Shown: positions 1 through 14,447, counted from the stretch's first letter. The stretch is 64,000 nucleotides of DNA from Streptomyces minutiscleroticus (GCF_014650875.1 NZ_BMVU01000001.1:434001-498000), one strand, 5' to 3'. Made by a program: numbers and translations. The notes: generated from the letters alone by a model not told the origin.

Positions 1-1
1 C

Positions 2-787
2 GGCGTCGAGGTCCCCAAGACCTGGGACGACCTGAAGAAGGCCGCCGCCACCATCAAGGAGAGGACCGGCGTCGACGGCTACCAGGGCTCCGCCGCGGGG
101 TACTACGGGCAGCCGTTCCTCCACGGCGAGGGCACCGACACGGTCGACGCCGAGGGCAAGAAGATCACCGTCGCCTCGGCCGAGGCCAAGAAGGGCTACA
201 AGACCTGGCTCGGCCTGTTCGACGGCAAGGGCCTCGGCAAGGCCGACACCACCGCCGACGCCTACGCCCACAAGCAGGACGCGTTCGTCAACGGCAAGGT
301 CGCCTCGATCATCGAGGGCCCCTGGGAGATCACGAACTTCTACAAGGGCTCGGCCTTCAAGGACAAGGAGAACCTGGGCATCGCCACCGTCCCGGCCGGC
401 TCCACCGGGAAGGCGGGCGCCCCGACCGGCGGCCACAACCTCTCCGTGTACGCGGGCTCGGACAAGGCGCACCAGGAGGCGGCGCTGAAGTTCGTGAACT
501 TCATGACCTCGGCGAAGTCCCAGGAGACCGTCGCCCTGAAGAACTCCACGCTGCCCACCCGCGAGGACGCCTACACGGACGAGGTGAGGGCCGACCCGGG
601 CATCGCCGGCTACCAGGGCGTGCTCGCCGCGGCCCAGCCGCGTCCGGCGCTGCCCGAGTACAGCTCCTTCTGGACCCCCCTCGACGACGAGCTGCCCGCG
701 ATCGCGAGCGGCAAGAAGTCCCTCGACAAGGGGCTGAGCGACGCGGAGACGGCGATCGCCGAGCTGGTGCCGGACTTCGGCAAGTGA
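2..787 (+). CDS. malE: Maltose/maltodextrin ABC transporter substrate-binding protein, C-terminal part (5' truncated by window edge)
   Basis: The first 261 codons seen here are open from the window edge and end in TGA at 785-787. The protein is lysine- and aspartate-rich as exported solute-binding proteins are, with a family-typical stretch around IIEGPWEITNFYKG and a hinge-like GGHNLSVYAGSD segment. It should be a lipoprotein that captures maltose and maltodextrins outside the membrane and passes them to the MalF/MalG pore encoded 148 bp downstream. The signal peptide and lipobox lie outside the window. The identification rests on family resemblance plus the unambiguous operon context of two sugar permeases and an alpha-glucosidase. 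Another sugar specificity is possible but unlikely given that neighbourhood. Confidence 0.88.
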   Translation, partial: GVEVPKTWDDLKKAAATIKERTGVDGYQGSAAGYYGQPFLHGEGTDTVDAEGKKITVASAEAKKGYKTWLGLFDGKGLGKADTTADAYAHKQDAFVNGKVASIIEGPWEITNFYKGSAFKDKENLGIATVPAGSTGKAGAPTGGHNLSVYAGSDKAHQEAALKFVNFMTSAKSQETVALKNSTLPTREDAYTDEVRADPGIAGYQGVLAAAQPRPALPEYSSFWTPLDDELPAIASGKKSLDKGLSDAETAIAELVPDFGK

Positions 788-794
788 TCCGCGC

Positions 795-841
795 GGCCGC
801 CGCGTCCTTCCCCGGACCCCGGGTGAACGGCCGCGGCGGCC
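795..841 (+). terminator. Intercistronic stem-loop between malE and malF
   Basis: GGCCGCCGCG (795-804) pairs perfectly with CGCGGCGGCC (832-841), and a smaller CCCGG/CCGGG hairpin is nested in the loop (811-823). It sits eight bases after the malE stop. Such hairpins commonly allow binding-protein mRNA to accumulate above permease mRNA by partial termination or 3' end protection. That role is inferred. Confidence 0.55.
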
Positions 842-935
842 TCCGCCCGGTGCCGTGCGGCCCGCGACGCCGCCCGCGCCTGGCTCCACCGGCCGCCCCG
901 GGCCGTACCCCTGAACACGCAGAAGGTGTCGAACC

Positions 936-1940
936 ATGACAGTCGCCATCGACCGAGCGACCGGCAAGCGGCGCGGTGGGCCGGCCCCGCGCCGCGGCCC
1001 GCTCCAGCGCCTCAGGCAGGGCTACCAGAAGTACTGGTACGCGTACGCGATGATCGCCCCGGTGGTCGCCGTGATCGGCGTCCTCGTGCTCTACCCGCTG
1101 GCCCGGGGCCTCTACCTGACGTTCACGAACGCCAACAGCCTCAACTCCGCCCGCACCATCGGCGTGAACGAGATCGAGGCCACCTACGAGTGGATCGGCC
1201 TCGACAACTACGCCGACATCCTGTGGGGCCCGACCGCCTACGACCGGTTCTGGTCGCACTTCATCTGGACGATCGTCTGGACGGCGCTCTGCGTCACCCT
1301 GCACTACGTCATCGGCCTCGGCCTCGCGCTGCTGCTCAACCAGAAGCTGCGCGGCCGCACCCTGTACCGGCTGATCCTGGTGCTGCCGTGGGCGGTGCCC
1401 ACCTTCGTCACCGTCTTCGGCTGGCGCTTCATGCTCGCCGACTCCGGCGTCATCAACAACGCGCTGGACTCGATCGGCCTGCCGACGCCGCTGTGGCTGG
1501 AGGACAGCTTCTGGCAGCGGTTCGCGGCGGTCATGGTGAACACCTGGTGCGGTGTGCCGTTCATGATGGTCTCGCTGCTCGGCGGGCTCCAGTCCATCGA
1601 CTCCTCGCTGTACGAGGCCGCCGAGATGGACGGCGCGAACGCCTGGCAGCGCTTCCGCCACGTCACCCTGCCGGGTCTGAGGTCCGTCAGCTCCACCGTG
1701 GTGCTGCTCGGCGTGATCTGGACGTTCAACCAGTTCGCGGTGATCTTCCTGCTCTTCGGCAACACCGCGCCCGACGCGCAGATCCTCGTCACCTGGGCCT
1801 ACCAGCTGGGCTTCGGCCAGCAGCCGCGCGACTACGCGCAGTCGGCCGCCTACGGCATCCTGCTCCTCTCCATCCTGATCGTCTTCACCTCCGTCTACCG
1901 CCGCTGGCTGGACCGCAACGGGCAGCAGCCCGCGCTCTGA
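936..1940 (+). CDS. malF: Maltose ABC transporter permease MalF
   Basis: 334-residue inner-membrane permease with about six hydrophobic segments, the first near residues 35-55 after a basic N-terminal tail. The EAA loop that docks on the ATPase is visible as EAAEMDGANAWQRFRHVTLPG near residue 228 onward. It should form the translocation pore with MalG. The ATG at 936 follows an AGAAGG-like ribosome site (921-926), and the gene is co-directional with malE and malG. It lacks the long periplasmic P2 loop of the enterobacterial MalF, as usual for the short Gram-positive version. No ATPase gene follows, so the complex probably uses a shared ATPase such as MsiK encoded elsewhere (known for Streptomyces, inferred here). 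Confidence 0.93.
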   Translation: MTVAIDRATGKRRGGPAPRRGPLQRLRQGYQKYWYAYAMIAPVVAVIGVLVLYPLARGLYLTFTNANSLNSARTIGVNEIEATYEWIGLDNYADILWGPTAYDRFWSHFIWTIVWTALCVTLHYVIGLGLALLLNQKLRGRTLYRLILVLPWAVPTFVTVFGWRFMLADSGVINNALDSIGLPTPLWLEDSFWQRFAAVMVNTWCGVPFMMVSLLGGLQSIDSSLYEAAEMDGANAWQRFRHVTLPGLRSVSSTVVLLGVIWTFNQFAVIFLLFGNTAPDAQILVTWAYQLGFGQQPRDYAQSAAYGILLLSILIVFTSVYRRWLDRNGQQPAL

Positions 1941-1953
1941 GGCAGGAGTTCCC

Positions 1954-2859
1954 ATGAGCACCACGACCCTCCCGACCGCCGCGCCCGCGGACCGGGCCCC
2001 CGCGGCGGCCGCTCCACCGCGCAAGGGGCGCGGGCGGCGCGGCCTCGCCGGCTCCCTCGTCTCGCACGCGGTCCTGATCGTGGCGAGCTTCGCCGCGCTC
2101 TTCCCGATCGCCTGGCTGGTCTTCCTCTCGCTCGGCCCCGACAAGGACGACTACCTGCACCCCGGGCGCATCTTCGGCAGGATGACGCTCGACAACTACA
2201 CGTTCGTGCTGACCGAGACGAACTTCTCGGACTGGCTGGTGAGCACGCTCGTCGTCTCGCTCGGCACCACCGTCATCGGCGTCCTCGTCGCCGCCACCAC
2301 CGGCTACGCGGTCTCCCGCATGCGCTTCCCGGGCTACCGCAAGTTCATGTGGGTGCTGCTGGTCACGCAGATGTTCCCGGTGGCCGTGCTGATGGTGCCG
2401 ATGTACGAGATCCTCTCCGAGCTCCGCCTCGTCGACAGCTACCTCGGCCTGGTCCTCGTCTACTGCTCGACCGCGGTGCCGTACTGCGCCTGGCTGCTCA
2501 AGGGCTACTTCGACACCATCCCGTTCGAGATCGACGAGGCCGGACGCGTCGACGGACTGACCCCCTTCGGCACGTTCGCCCGGCTGATCCTGCCGCTCGC
2601 CAGGCCGGGCCTGGCCGTCGCCGCCTTCTACAGCTTCATCACGGCGGTCGGCGAGGTCGCCTTCGCCACCACGTTCCTGCTCTCCGACACGAAGTACACC
2701 TTCGCCGTCGGCCTGCAGAGCTTCGTCAGCGAGCACGACGCCCAGCGGCAGTACATGGCCGCGACCGCCGTGCTGGTCGCCGTCCCGGTCTCCGCCTTCT
2801 TCTACCTTGTCCAGAAGAATCTGGTGACCGGTCTCACCGCGGGCGGCACGAAGGGCTGA
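1954..2859 (+). CDS. malG: Maltose ABC transporter permease MalG
   Basis: 301-residue permease beginning 14 bases after the malF stop, with GGCAGGAG as ribosome site just before the ATG. After a 30-residue Ala/Pro/Arg tail come about six membrane segments. The EAA motif is present as DEAGRVDGLTPFGTFARLILP near residue 194. It is the second half of the maltodextrin pore. The tight spacing to malF indicates translation from one mRNA. The C-terminal segment (YLVQKNLVTGLTAGGTKG) is the usual MalG ending. Confidence 0.93.
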   Translation: MSTTTLPTAAPADRAPAAAAPPRKGRGRRGLAGSLVSHAVLIVASFAALFPIAWLVFLSLGPDKDDYLHPGRIFGRMTLDNYTFVLTETNFSDWLVSTLVVSLGTTVIGVLVAATTGYAVSRMRFPGYRKFMWVLLVTQMFPVAVLMVPMYEILSELRLVDSYLGLVLVYCSTAVPYCAWLLKGYFDTIPFEIDEAGRVDGLTPFGTFARLILPLARPGLAVAAFYSFITAVGEVAFATTFLLSDTKYTFAVGLQSFVSEHDAQRQYMAATAVLVAVPVSAFFYLVQKNLVTGLTAGGTKG

Positions 2860-2950
2860 CGCCCTAAGCTCCCGTGCGCGCTCACCGCGCGCGGGCGGCG
2901 GCCGCGGCGGCACCATCCGACCCCGCCACCCGCCGCGGCCGCCTCGTCAT

Positions 2951-2998
2951 CCGCACGTGCACCCGCAGGTGCGCCCGCAGGTGCGCCCGCAGGTGCGT
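2951..2998 (+). repeat. Four tandem 12-bp units between malG and the alpha-glucosidase gene
   Basis: Units CCGCACGTGCAC, CCGCAGGTGCGC, CCGCAGGTGCGC and CCGCAGGTGCGT run head to tail. A fifth, disrupted unit (CCGCACCCGTGCAC) continues to 3012, so the array stops 33 bp before the alpha-glucosidase start. The function is unknown. The length makes it a candidate variable-number locus. Confidence 0.8.
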
Positions 2999-3045
2999 CC
3001 GCACCCGTGCACCACCGACCGAATCCGTCTCGCATCAAGGACGCC

Positions 3046-4776
3046 ATGAGCCAGCACTCCGCCGACCCGGCCCCGACCTCCGCCCTCGCCACCGTCGCCG
3101 CCCACCGCGACTGGTGGCGGGACGCGGTGATCTACCAGGTCTATCCGCGCAGCTTCGCCGACAGCGACGGCGACGGCATGGGCGACCTGGAGGGCGTGCG
3201 CGCCCGACTGCCGTATCTGCGCGATCTCGGCGTCGACGCCGTGTGGCTGAGCCCGTTCTACGCCTCGCCGCAGGCCGACGCCGGCTACGACGTGGCGGAC
3301 TACCGGGCCGTCGACCCCATGTTCGGCTCCCTCCTCGACGCCGACGCGCTGATCCGCGACGCCCATGCGGTGGGGCTGCGCGTCATCGTCGACATCGTTC
3401 CCAACCACTCCTCCGACCAGCACGAATGGTTCAAGCGCGCCCTCGCCGAGGGCCCTGGTTCGCCGCTGCGGGAGCGCTACCACTTCCGGCCCGGCAAGGG
3501 CGCGGACGGCGAACTGCCGCCCAACGACTGGGAGTCCGTCTTCGGCGGGCCCGCCTGGACCCGGGTCACCGAGCCCGACGGCACCCCCGGCGAGTGGTAC
3601 CTGCACCTCTTCGCGCCCGAGCAGCCCGACTTCAACTGGGATCACCCGGCCGTGGGAGACGAATTCCGGTCGATCCTGCGGTTCTGGCTCGACATGGGGG
3701 TGGACGGCTTCCGTATCGACGTCGCGCACGGTCTCGTCAAGGCCGAGGGCCTGCCGGACCTGGGTTCCCATGATCAGGTTAGGCTTCTCGGCAACGATGT
3801 CATGCCGTTCTTCGACCAGGACGGCGTGCACGAGATCTACCGGCAGTGGCGGACGATCCTCGACGAGTACTCCGAAAAAGAGGAGCGGCCCGAAGGGCCT
3901 TCCGGAGAAGGGCGGTGGTGGGCGACGGGCGGGCGGATCTTCGTCGCCGAGGCCTGGACGCCGACCGTCGAGCGCACCGCCCACTACGTGCGCCCCGACG
4001 AGCTGCACCAGGCGTTCAACTTCCAGTACCTGAGCACCCACTGGGACGCCGACGAGCTGCGCTCGGTCATCGACCGGACCCTGGACGCCATGCGGCCGGT
4101 CGGCGCCCCCTCGACCTGGGTGCTGTCCAACCACGACGTGACCCGGCACGCCACCCGGTTCGCCAACCCGGCCGGGCTCGGCACCCAGATCCGCCTCGCC
4201 GGCGACCGCGAGCTGGGCCTGCGCCGGGCCCGCGCGGCCACCCTGCTGATGCTGGCCCTGCCCGGCTCGGCCTACCTCTACCAGGGCGAGGAGCTGGGCC
4301 TGCCGGACGTCGTCGACCTGCCGGACGAGGTGCGCCAGGACCCGGCGTACTTCCGCGGCGCCGGGCAGGACGGCTTCCGCGACGGCTGCCGAGTGCCGAT
4401 CCCGTGGACCCGCGAGGGCTCCTCGTACGGCTTCGGCGACGGTGGCAGCTGGCTGCCCCAGCCCGAGGGGTGGGGCGAGCTGAGCGTCGAGGCGCAGACC
4501 GGGGTCGCCGGCTCCACGCTGGAGCTGTACCGCTCGGCGCTCGCCGTCCGCCGCGAGCACCCGGACCTCGGTGCGGGCGACGCGGTGGAGTGGCTGCCGG
4601 CGCCCGCGGGCGTCCTGGCCTTCCGGCGCGGGGACTTCGTGTGCACGGCGAACACCGGCGACAAGGCGGTGACCGTCCCCGCGTACGGGCGGGTGCTGGT
4701 CGCCAGCGCCGAGCCGGCGGTCGAGGGGCCCGAGGCCGAACTGCCCGCGGACACCACGGTGTGGTGGGCGGTCTGA
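3046..4776 (+). CDS. Cytoplasmic GH13 alpha-glucosidase (maltodextrin glucosidase)
   Basis: 576-residue enzyme with no signal peptide, expected to split imported maltose and maltodextrins into glucose. The GH13 signatures are in order: DIVPNHSS at about residue 116, GFRIDVAHG at 221 with the nucleophile Asp, the acid/base Glu in EAW at 302, and SNHD at 361-363. The N-terminal WWRDAVIYQVYPRSFADSDGDG is typical of oligo-1,6-/alpha-1,4-glucosidases. ATG 3046 is chosen because AAGGA lies at 3038-3042. An in-frame GTG at 3007 would add 13 residues with no ribosome site and would run into the tandem repeat. It is the last gene of the malEFG transcription unit, followed by a 13-bp hairpin. Confidence 0.92.
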   Translation: MSQHSADPAPTSALATVAAHRDWWRDAVIYQVYPRSFADSDGDGMGDLEGVRARLPYLRDLGVDAVWLSPFYASPQADAGYDVADYRAVDPMFGSLLDADALIRDAHAVGLRVIVDIVPNHSSDQHEWFKRALAEGPGSPLRERYHFRPGKGADGELPPNDWESVFGGPAWTRVTEPDGTPGEWYLHLFAPEQPDFNWDHPAVGDEFRSILRFWLDMGVDGFRIDVAHGLVKAEGLPDLGSHDQVRLLGNDVMPFFDQDGVHEIYRQWRTILDEYSEKEERPEGPSGEGRWWATGGRIFVAEAWTPTVERTAHYVRPDELHQAFNFQYLSTHWDADELRSVIDRTLDAMRPVGAPSTWVLSNHDVTRHATRFANPAGLGTQIRLAGDRELGLRRARAATLLMLALPGSAYLYQGEELGLPDVVDLPDEVRQDPAYFRGAGQDGFRDGCRVPIPWTREGSSYGFGDGGSWLPQPEGWGELSVEAQTGVAGSTLELYRSALAVRREHPDLGAGDAVEWLPAPAGVLAFRRGDFVCTANTGDKAVTVPAYGRVLVASAEPAVEGPEAELPADTTVWWAV

Positions 4777-4798
4777 CCCGGTCCTGACGTACGACGGC

Positions 4799-4829
4799 GG
4801 CGTCCCGGTCCTGTGCGGACCGGGGCGCC
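4799..4829 (+). terminator. Terminator of the malEFG-glucosidase operon
   Basis: Arms GGCGTCCCGGTCC and GGACCGGGGCGCC form a 13-bp stem (one G-T pair) around the loop TGTGC, 22 bases after the stop codon. The same two arms recur at 28100-28129. Confidence 0.75.
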
Positions 4830-4938
4830 ATCGCGTTGCGGTGGTCTTCACGACGGCCCCACGGGGCGCCGTGCGGGCCGAATGTCCGTGTGATCAACCA
4901 GCAGTTCGGGCAAGGTCGTTGAAATCTGTTACGACATA

Positions 4939-4968
4939 TTGCTGAAACTTGCCTGCAAGGGATACGGT
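4939..4968 (+). promoter_or_regulatory. Alpha-amylase promoter with embedded maltose-repressor-type operator
   Basis: TTGCTG (4939-4944) and TACGGT (4963-4968) are separated by 18 bp. The spacer contains the inverted repeat CTTGCCTGCAAG (4948-4959), so a bound repressor would block RNA polymerase. LacI-family MalR/Reg1 of Streptomyces is known to act on CTTGC-type repeats in amylase promoters. The assignment to MalR is therefore strong but inferred, since its gene is not in the window. Confidence 0.7.
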
Positions 4969-5072
4969 CCCGCTCACATCCGGATCCGTTCACGGCCGAA
5001 CCGTCCGAGGAGCCGGACGCGATCCCGTGCGATCCCCCCACCCACCCGCACAAGGCTGTGCAGGAGGACCAG

Positions 5073-6455
5073 ATGATCAAGAGATCCCTCGCCGCGGCGC
5101 TCGCCCTCGTCGCCGGCGCCGCGGCCGTCGTGGCCGCACCGCAGGGCACCGCCCAGGCGTCGCCCCCCGGAACCAAGGACGTCACCGCCGTCCTGTTCGA
5201 GTGGAAGTTCGCCTCCGTCGCCAAGGAGTGCACCAACCGCCTCGGCCCCGCCGGCTACGGATACGTGCAGGTCTCACCGCCCGCCGAGCACATACAGGGC
5301 GCGCAGTGGTGGACCTCGTACCAGCCGGTGAGCTATAAGATCGCCGGCCGGCTCGGCGACCGGACCGCCTTCAAGAACATGGTCGACACGTGTCACGCGG
5401 CCGGCGTGAAGGTCGTCGCCGACACGGTCGTCAACCACATGTCGGCCGGCTCGGGCACCGGCACCGGCGGCAGTTCGTACACGAAGTACAACTACCCCGG
5501 TCTGTACTCGTCGTACGACTTCGACAACTGCACGAGCCGGATCAGCAACTACCAGGACCGCGCGAACGTGCAGAACTGCGAGCTGGTCGGGCTCGCCGAC
5601 CTGGACACCGGCGAGGAGTACGTCCGCAGGACCATCGCCGGGTACATGAACGACCTGCTCTCCCTCGGGGTCGACGGCTTCCGCGTCGACGCGGCCAAGC
5701 ACATGCCCGCGGCCGACCTCGCCAACATCAGGTCGCGGCTGACCAACCCCTCCGCGTACTGGAAGCAGGAGGTCATCCACGGCGCCGGGGAGGCGGTCCA
5801 GCCGACCGAGTACACCGGCAACGGCGACGTCCAGGAGTTCCGCTACGCCTACGACCTCAAGCGGGTCTTCACCAACGAGAACCTCGCCTACCTGAAGAAC
5901 TACGGCGAGGGCTGGGGCTACCTGAACAGCTCGTCGGCGGGCGTCTTCGTCGACAACCACGACACCGAGCGCAACGGCTCCACGCTCACCTACAAGGACA
6001 ACGCCGCCTACACCCTGGCCAACGTCTTCATGCTGGCCTGGCCGTACGGGGCGCCCGACATCAACTCCGGCTACGAGTTCTCCGACACGGACGCGGGCCC
6101 GCCCAACGGCGGCACCGTCAACGCCTGCTGGCAGGACGGCTGGAAGTGCCAGCACGCGTGGCCGGAGATCCAGTCGATGGTGGCCTTCCGCAACGCCACG
6201 CGCGGCCAGGCGGTCACCGACTGGTGGGACAACGGGGGCGACGCGATCGCGTTCGGCCGCGGGAACAAGGGCTTCGTGGCCGTCAACCACGAGTCCTCGT
6301 CGCTGACCCGCACCTACCAGACCTCGCTCCCGGCGGGCACGTACTGCAACGTGCAGAACAACACGACGGTGACCGTGAACGGGTCCGGGCAGCTCACCGC
6401 GACCCTGGGCGCCCACACGGCGCTGGCCGTCCACAGCGGCAGGACGAGCTGCTGA
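5073..6455 (+). CDS. Secreted alpha-amylase (GH13), without starch-binding domain
   Basis: 460-residue exported endo-alpha-1,4-glucanase. A Sec signal peptide ([21 protein letters not shown], cleavage near AQA-SPP) precedes the catalytic barrel. GH13 regions are visible: DTVVNHMS at residue 117, GFRVDAAKH at 202, the acid/base Glu in EVIHG at 233, and DNHD at 294-297. ATG 5073 has AGGAGG at 5062-5067. A GTG at 5058 is in frame but lies upstream of that ribosome site. The protein ends shortly after the C domain (HSGRTSC), whereas many streptomycete amylases carry a further CBM20 of about 100 residues, which is missing here. Its promoter carries a maltose-type operator, and the sugars it releases are imported by the adjacent MalEFG system. 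Confidence 0.94.
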   Translation: MIKRSLAAALALVAGAAAVVAAPQGTAQASPPGTKDVTAVLFEWKFASVAKECTNRLGPAGYGYVQVSPPAEHIQGAQWWTSYQPVSYKIAGRLGDRTAFKNMVDTCHAAGVKVVADTVVNHMSAGSGTGTGGSSYTKYNYPGLYSSYDFDNCTSRISNYQDRANVQNCELVGLADLDTGEEYVRRTIAGYMNDLLSLGVDGFRVDAAKHMPAADLANIRSRLTNPSAYWKQEVIHGAGEAVQPTEYTGNGDVQEFRYAYDLKRVFTNENLAYLKNYGEGWGYLNSSSAGVFVDNHDTERNGSTLTYKDNAAYTLANVFMLAWPYGAPDINSGYEFSDTDAGPPNGGTVNACWQDGWKCQHAWPEIQSMVAFRNATRGQAVTDWWDNGGDAIAFGRGNKGFVAVNHESSSLTRTYQTSLPAGTYCNVQNNTTVTVNGSGQLTATLGAHTALAVHSGRTSC

Positions 6456-6514
6456 CGGCTCCCGCGCGGCGGCCGTAGCGGCGGCGGCCGCACGGGCGCC
6501 ACGCGAGCACCGCC

Positions 6515-6547
6515 GGCCCGGCCCGCCCCTTCCCGGCGGGCCGGGCC
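6515..6547 (+). terminator. Terminator of the alpha-amylase gene
   Basis: Perfect 13-bp stem GGCCCGGCCCGCC / GGCGGGCCGGGCC with a 7-base loop, 60 bases after the stop codon. Confidence 0.75.
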
Positions 6548-6607
6548 TCCGGCGTCCCCGGACACCGGGGTCCCACCCGTGACCTCGGAAGAAAACTCTT
6601 TCCGTTA

Positions 6608-6649
6608 CTTGCAAGCATCTTGCTGTAAGCCTTGCGAGGGCGGTACGTT
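6608..6649 (+). promoter_or_regulatory. Pullulanase promoter with CTTGC-type operators
   Basis: TTGCTG (6620-6625), 18 bp, TACGTT (6644-6649) repeats the layout of the alpha-amylase promoter. CTTGCAAG (6608-6615) lies just upstream of the -35 and CCTTGCGAGG (6630-6639) lies in the spacer. Co-repression of both secreted enzymes by one LacI-family maltose regulator is the natural inference. Confidence 0.65.
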
Positions 6650-6732
6650 CACGCCGCGCCGGACGGAGCAGTCCGCGTCCCGGCGCAGGGGTCGGACCCA
6701 CAAGAGCCGTATGTCGCTAGGAGTTCACACCT

Positions 6733-12156
<5,424 letters not shown>

Positions 12157-12167
12157 GGCACTAATTT

Positions 12168-12203
12168 GGTGGGGCGGGATCCGGTTCCGGCGCCCGCCCC
12201 ACC
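12168..12203 (+). terminator. Terminator of the amylase-pullulanase gene
   Basis: GGTGGGGCGGG (12168-12178) pairs perfectly with CCCGCCCCACC (12193-12203). A CCGG-tt-CCGG hairpin sits in the loop. It lies 11 bases after the stop codon. Confidence 0.75.
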
Positions 12204-12227
12204 GAAGCGGGTTTCGAGGGACGGCGC

Positions 12228-13925
12228 ATGCAGGTCAACGGCGAGCCGACGGACTGCACCGTGCTGGTGGTGGACGACGCCGCCGCCGGCCGGTACGCGA
12301 TGGGCGCGGTGCTGCGCCGGGCCGGGCACCGGGTCGTCCTGACCGCCAGCGCCGGCGAGGCGCTCGTCGAGCTCGACGCCCGGCTGCGCGCGGGCAGCCT
12401 CCCCGACGTGGCGCTCATCGACGTCGGCCTGCCCGACATGAACGGCTTCGACCTGTGCCGCAGGCTCAAGGCGCTGCCGCCCATGGCCGCCCTGCCCGTG
12501 GTGCACTTCTCCGCCGCGGCCGTGGGGCCGCTGGACCGCTGCCGGGGCCTCGACGTGGGCGGCGAGGCATATCTGACGGTGCCCGCCGAGCCCGAGGAGA
12601 TCCAGGCGGTCGTCCGCGCCGCCGTGCGCCACGCCCGGATGCGCAGCGGGGCGGAGAACCGCGTCCGGCGGCTGACGCTGCTCGCCGAGACCATCGTCGC
12701 CGTGCAGGCGGCGCGCTGCCTGGGCGAACTCGCGGACGCCGCCGCCGAGGGCGCCGCCCGGCTCACCGACGGCCCGGCCGCGGTGTTCGTCCTCGGCGAG
12801 GACGGCGAACTCCACGTCGGCTCCTCCCGCACGGGCGTCTCCTACGGGATCAGGGCGCCGATCGCCGCCGGGGTCGGCGGGGCCGGCGGGCGGAGTCCGG
12901 GGTCGGGCGGCGTCGGCCCGCCCGACCGCAGCGCGTACGACGCCGTGAGACGGCTGATGCAGCGGGGCATGGCGGGACGGACCGGGGTGCGCCGGATCGT
13001 CGTGCCCGCGCCGCTGTGGCCCCGCGGCTTCTTCCGGCCCGCCGTGCCCGACGACGCCCGGCTGGTGCTCGCCCGGCACCAGGACGGCACCTCGCTGGTG
13101 TGCCTGGCCACCCCGGTGGACGCCCCGCCGGGCAACGGCGGGCCGGGCGGCCACCACGACCCCGACGGCCTGGTGCCCCGGCTCGCCACGGCCACCGCGC
13201 TCGCCGCCGAACCGCTCCTGATGTACCAGGTGGAGCGGCGGGTCGCCCTCACGCTCCAGCACAGCTTCCTGCCCAAGCGGCTGCCCGAGCTGCCGGGCGT
13301 CGACGTCGTGGTGCGCTACGTCCCCGCGTCCCGGCAGGCCGAGATCGGCGGCGACTTCTACGCGGCCCTGCGGACCCCCGACGGCGTGCTCGCCCTGGTC
13401 GGCGACGTCGTGGGCCACTCGCTGGAGGCGGCCACCGTCATGGTGGAGATCCGGCACGCGCTGCGCGCCTACTGCGTGGAGGACTCCGAGCCGAACCGGC
13501 TCGTGAGGCGGCTCGACCGGATGCTCCAGCGCTACCACCCCGACGCCACGGCCACCGTCTGCATGGCCGTCGTCGACCCGGCCACCGGGCACACCCGCAT
13601 CGCCAGCGCCGGGCACATCCCGCCGCTGCTCGTGCGCGAGGGCCGGGACGCCGAGTACGTCGAGGTGTCCGGGCCGCTGCTGGGCCTGGGCCTGGACCGG
13701 CCGCCGCCGGCCGAGGTCGTGCTGGGCCGCGGCGACCGGCTCCTGCTCGTCACCGACGGACTGATCGAGACGCGCGGCACGGACCTGTCGGTCTCCCTGG
13801 AGCAGCTGCGCACGGCCGCCGCCGACGCCCCCGAGGGCGTGGGCCCGCTGTGCGACACGCTCCTCGACTGCTTCGGGCGCGACCGGGAGGACGACATCGC
13901 CCTGCTGGCGCTGCGGCTGGAGTGA
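12228..13925 (+). CDS. Receiver-domain PP2C-type (SpoIIE/RsbU-like) serine phosphatase
   Basis: 565 residues. Residues 10-130 are a response-regulator receiver with acidic pair D16/D17 and phosphoacceptor D65 (LIDVGLPDMNG). The conserved receiver Lys is Val118 (YLTVPAEPEE), so canonical phosphorylation switching may be altered. A middle region (about 145-300) may be a degenerate GAF. The C-terminal third is a SpoIIE phosphatase: EIGGDFYA, VGDVVGHS, ASAGHIPP, LLVTDGLIE, DDIALLAL, all metal-binding aspartates present. Such proteins typically dephosphorylate anti-sigma-factor antagonists, linking a signal to sigma-B-like regulons. No kinase or anti-sigma partner is adjacent. GAGGGA at 12216-12221 supports the ATG. 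Confidence 0.88.
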   Translation: MQVNGEPTDCTVLVVDDAAAGRYAMGAVLRRAGHRVVLTASAGEALVELDARLRAGSLPDVALIDVGLPDMNGFDLCRRLKALPPMAALPVVHFSAAAVGPLDRCRGLDVGGEAYLTVPAEPEEIQAVVRAAVRHARMRSGAENRVRRLTLLAETIVAVQAARCLGELADAAAEGAARLTDGPAAVFVLGEDGELHVGSSRTGVSYGIRAPIAAGVGGAGGRSPGSGGVGPPDRSAYDAVRRLMQRGMAGRTGVRRIVVPAPLWPRGFFRPAVPDDARLVLARHQDGTSLVCLATPVDAPPGNGGPGGHHDPDGLVPRLATATALAAEPLLMYQVERRVALTLQHSFLPKRLPELPGVDVVVRYVPASRQAEIGGDFYAALRTPDGVLALVGDVVGHSLEAATVMVEIRHALRAYCVEDSEPNRLVRRLDRMLQRYHPDATATVCMAVVDPATGHTRIASAGHIPPLLVREGRDAEYVEVSGPLLGLGLDRPPPAEVVLGRGDRLLLVTDGLIETRGTDLSVSLEQLRTAAADAPEGVGPLCDTLLDCFGRDREDDIALLALRLE

Positions 13926-14090
13926 GACCCGCGTCCGCCATGCGGGAAGAGGTTGTGCCGCCCGGCGAACGGCGTGAAGGTGAAGATCCACGGCAGGGCC
14001 CGGCGCGGGGTCCGCGGCGGCGGTCCCGGACGGGCCCGCCGCCGCCCCGCGTCCCGGCACCCGCCACCCGCGATCCGCACAGGAGACCTC

Positions 14091-14447
14091 ATGCCGCAGA
14101 TCACCGTCGACCACCCCGTGTCGCTCACCGGCGCCTTCGACCGCACGGGCTTCGCGCTCGCCCTGCACGCGGTGGTCGTCGACCTCGCGAACGCCCGGAT
14201 CGAGGCGTGCAAGACCCGGTTCCGGCCCACGGAGGACAACGTCGTCGGCGGCGACGGCGAGGGCCACGACATCGTGCACGTCGGCCTCGCCCTGCTGCCG
14301 GGCCGCAGCGAGGAGACCAAGGCCCGGCTGACCGAGGCGGTCCTGGAGCTGGTGCGCGCGCACGTGAGGCCGGCGCCGGGCCGCGGCCTGCACGTCTCGG
14401 CCGAGGTGCGCGAACTGGACGCCTCGTACCGGAAGTCCGAGGAGTAG
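14091..14447 (+). CDS. 5-carboxymethyl-2-hydroxymuconate isomerase-like tautomerase
   Basis: 118-residue protein of the tautomerase superfamily. After Met removal the N-terminal residue would be the catalytic Pro (MPQITVDHP), as in CHMI and MIF. A conserved central segment reads DIVHVGLALLPGRS, and the C-terminus shows the family's VSAEVRELD strand. CHMI isomerises a ring-cleavage product in homoprotocatechuate degradation, but no other pathway gene is nearby, so the substrate is uncertain. ATG 14091 follows AGGAG (14081-14085). An in-frame extension to 13953 is rejected because it has no ribosome site and is compositionally like spacer DNA. Confidence 0.75.
   Translation: MPQITVDHPVSLTGAFDRTGFALALHAVVVDLANARIEACKTRFRPTEDNVVGGDGEGHDIVHVGLALLPGRSEETKARLTEAVLELVRAHVRPAPGRGLHVSAEVRELDASYRKSEE

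Noticed and set aside
3007..3045. Longer alpha-glucosidase start at GTG 3007
   Set aside because: No ribosome site, and it overlaps the end of the 12-bp repeat array. ATG 3046 has AAGGA and matches the usual N-terminus.
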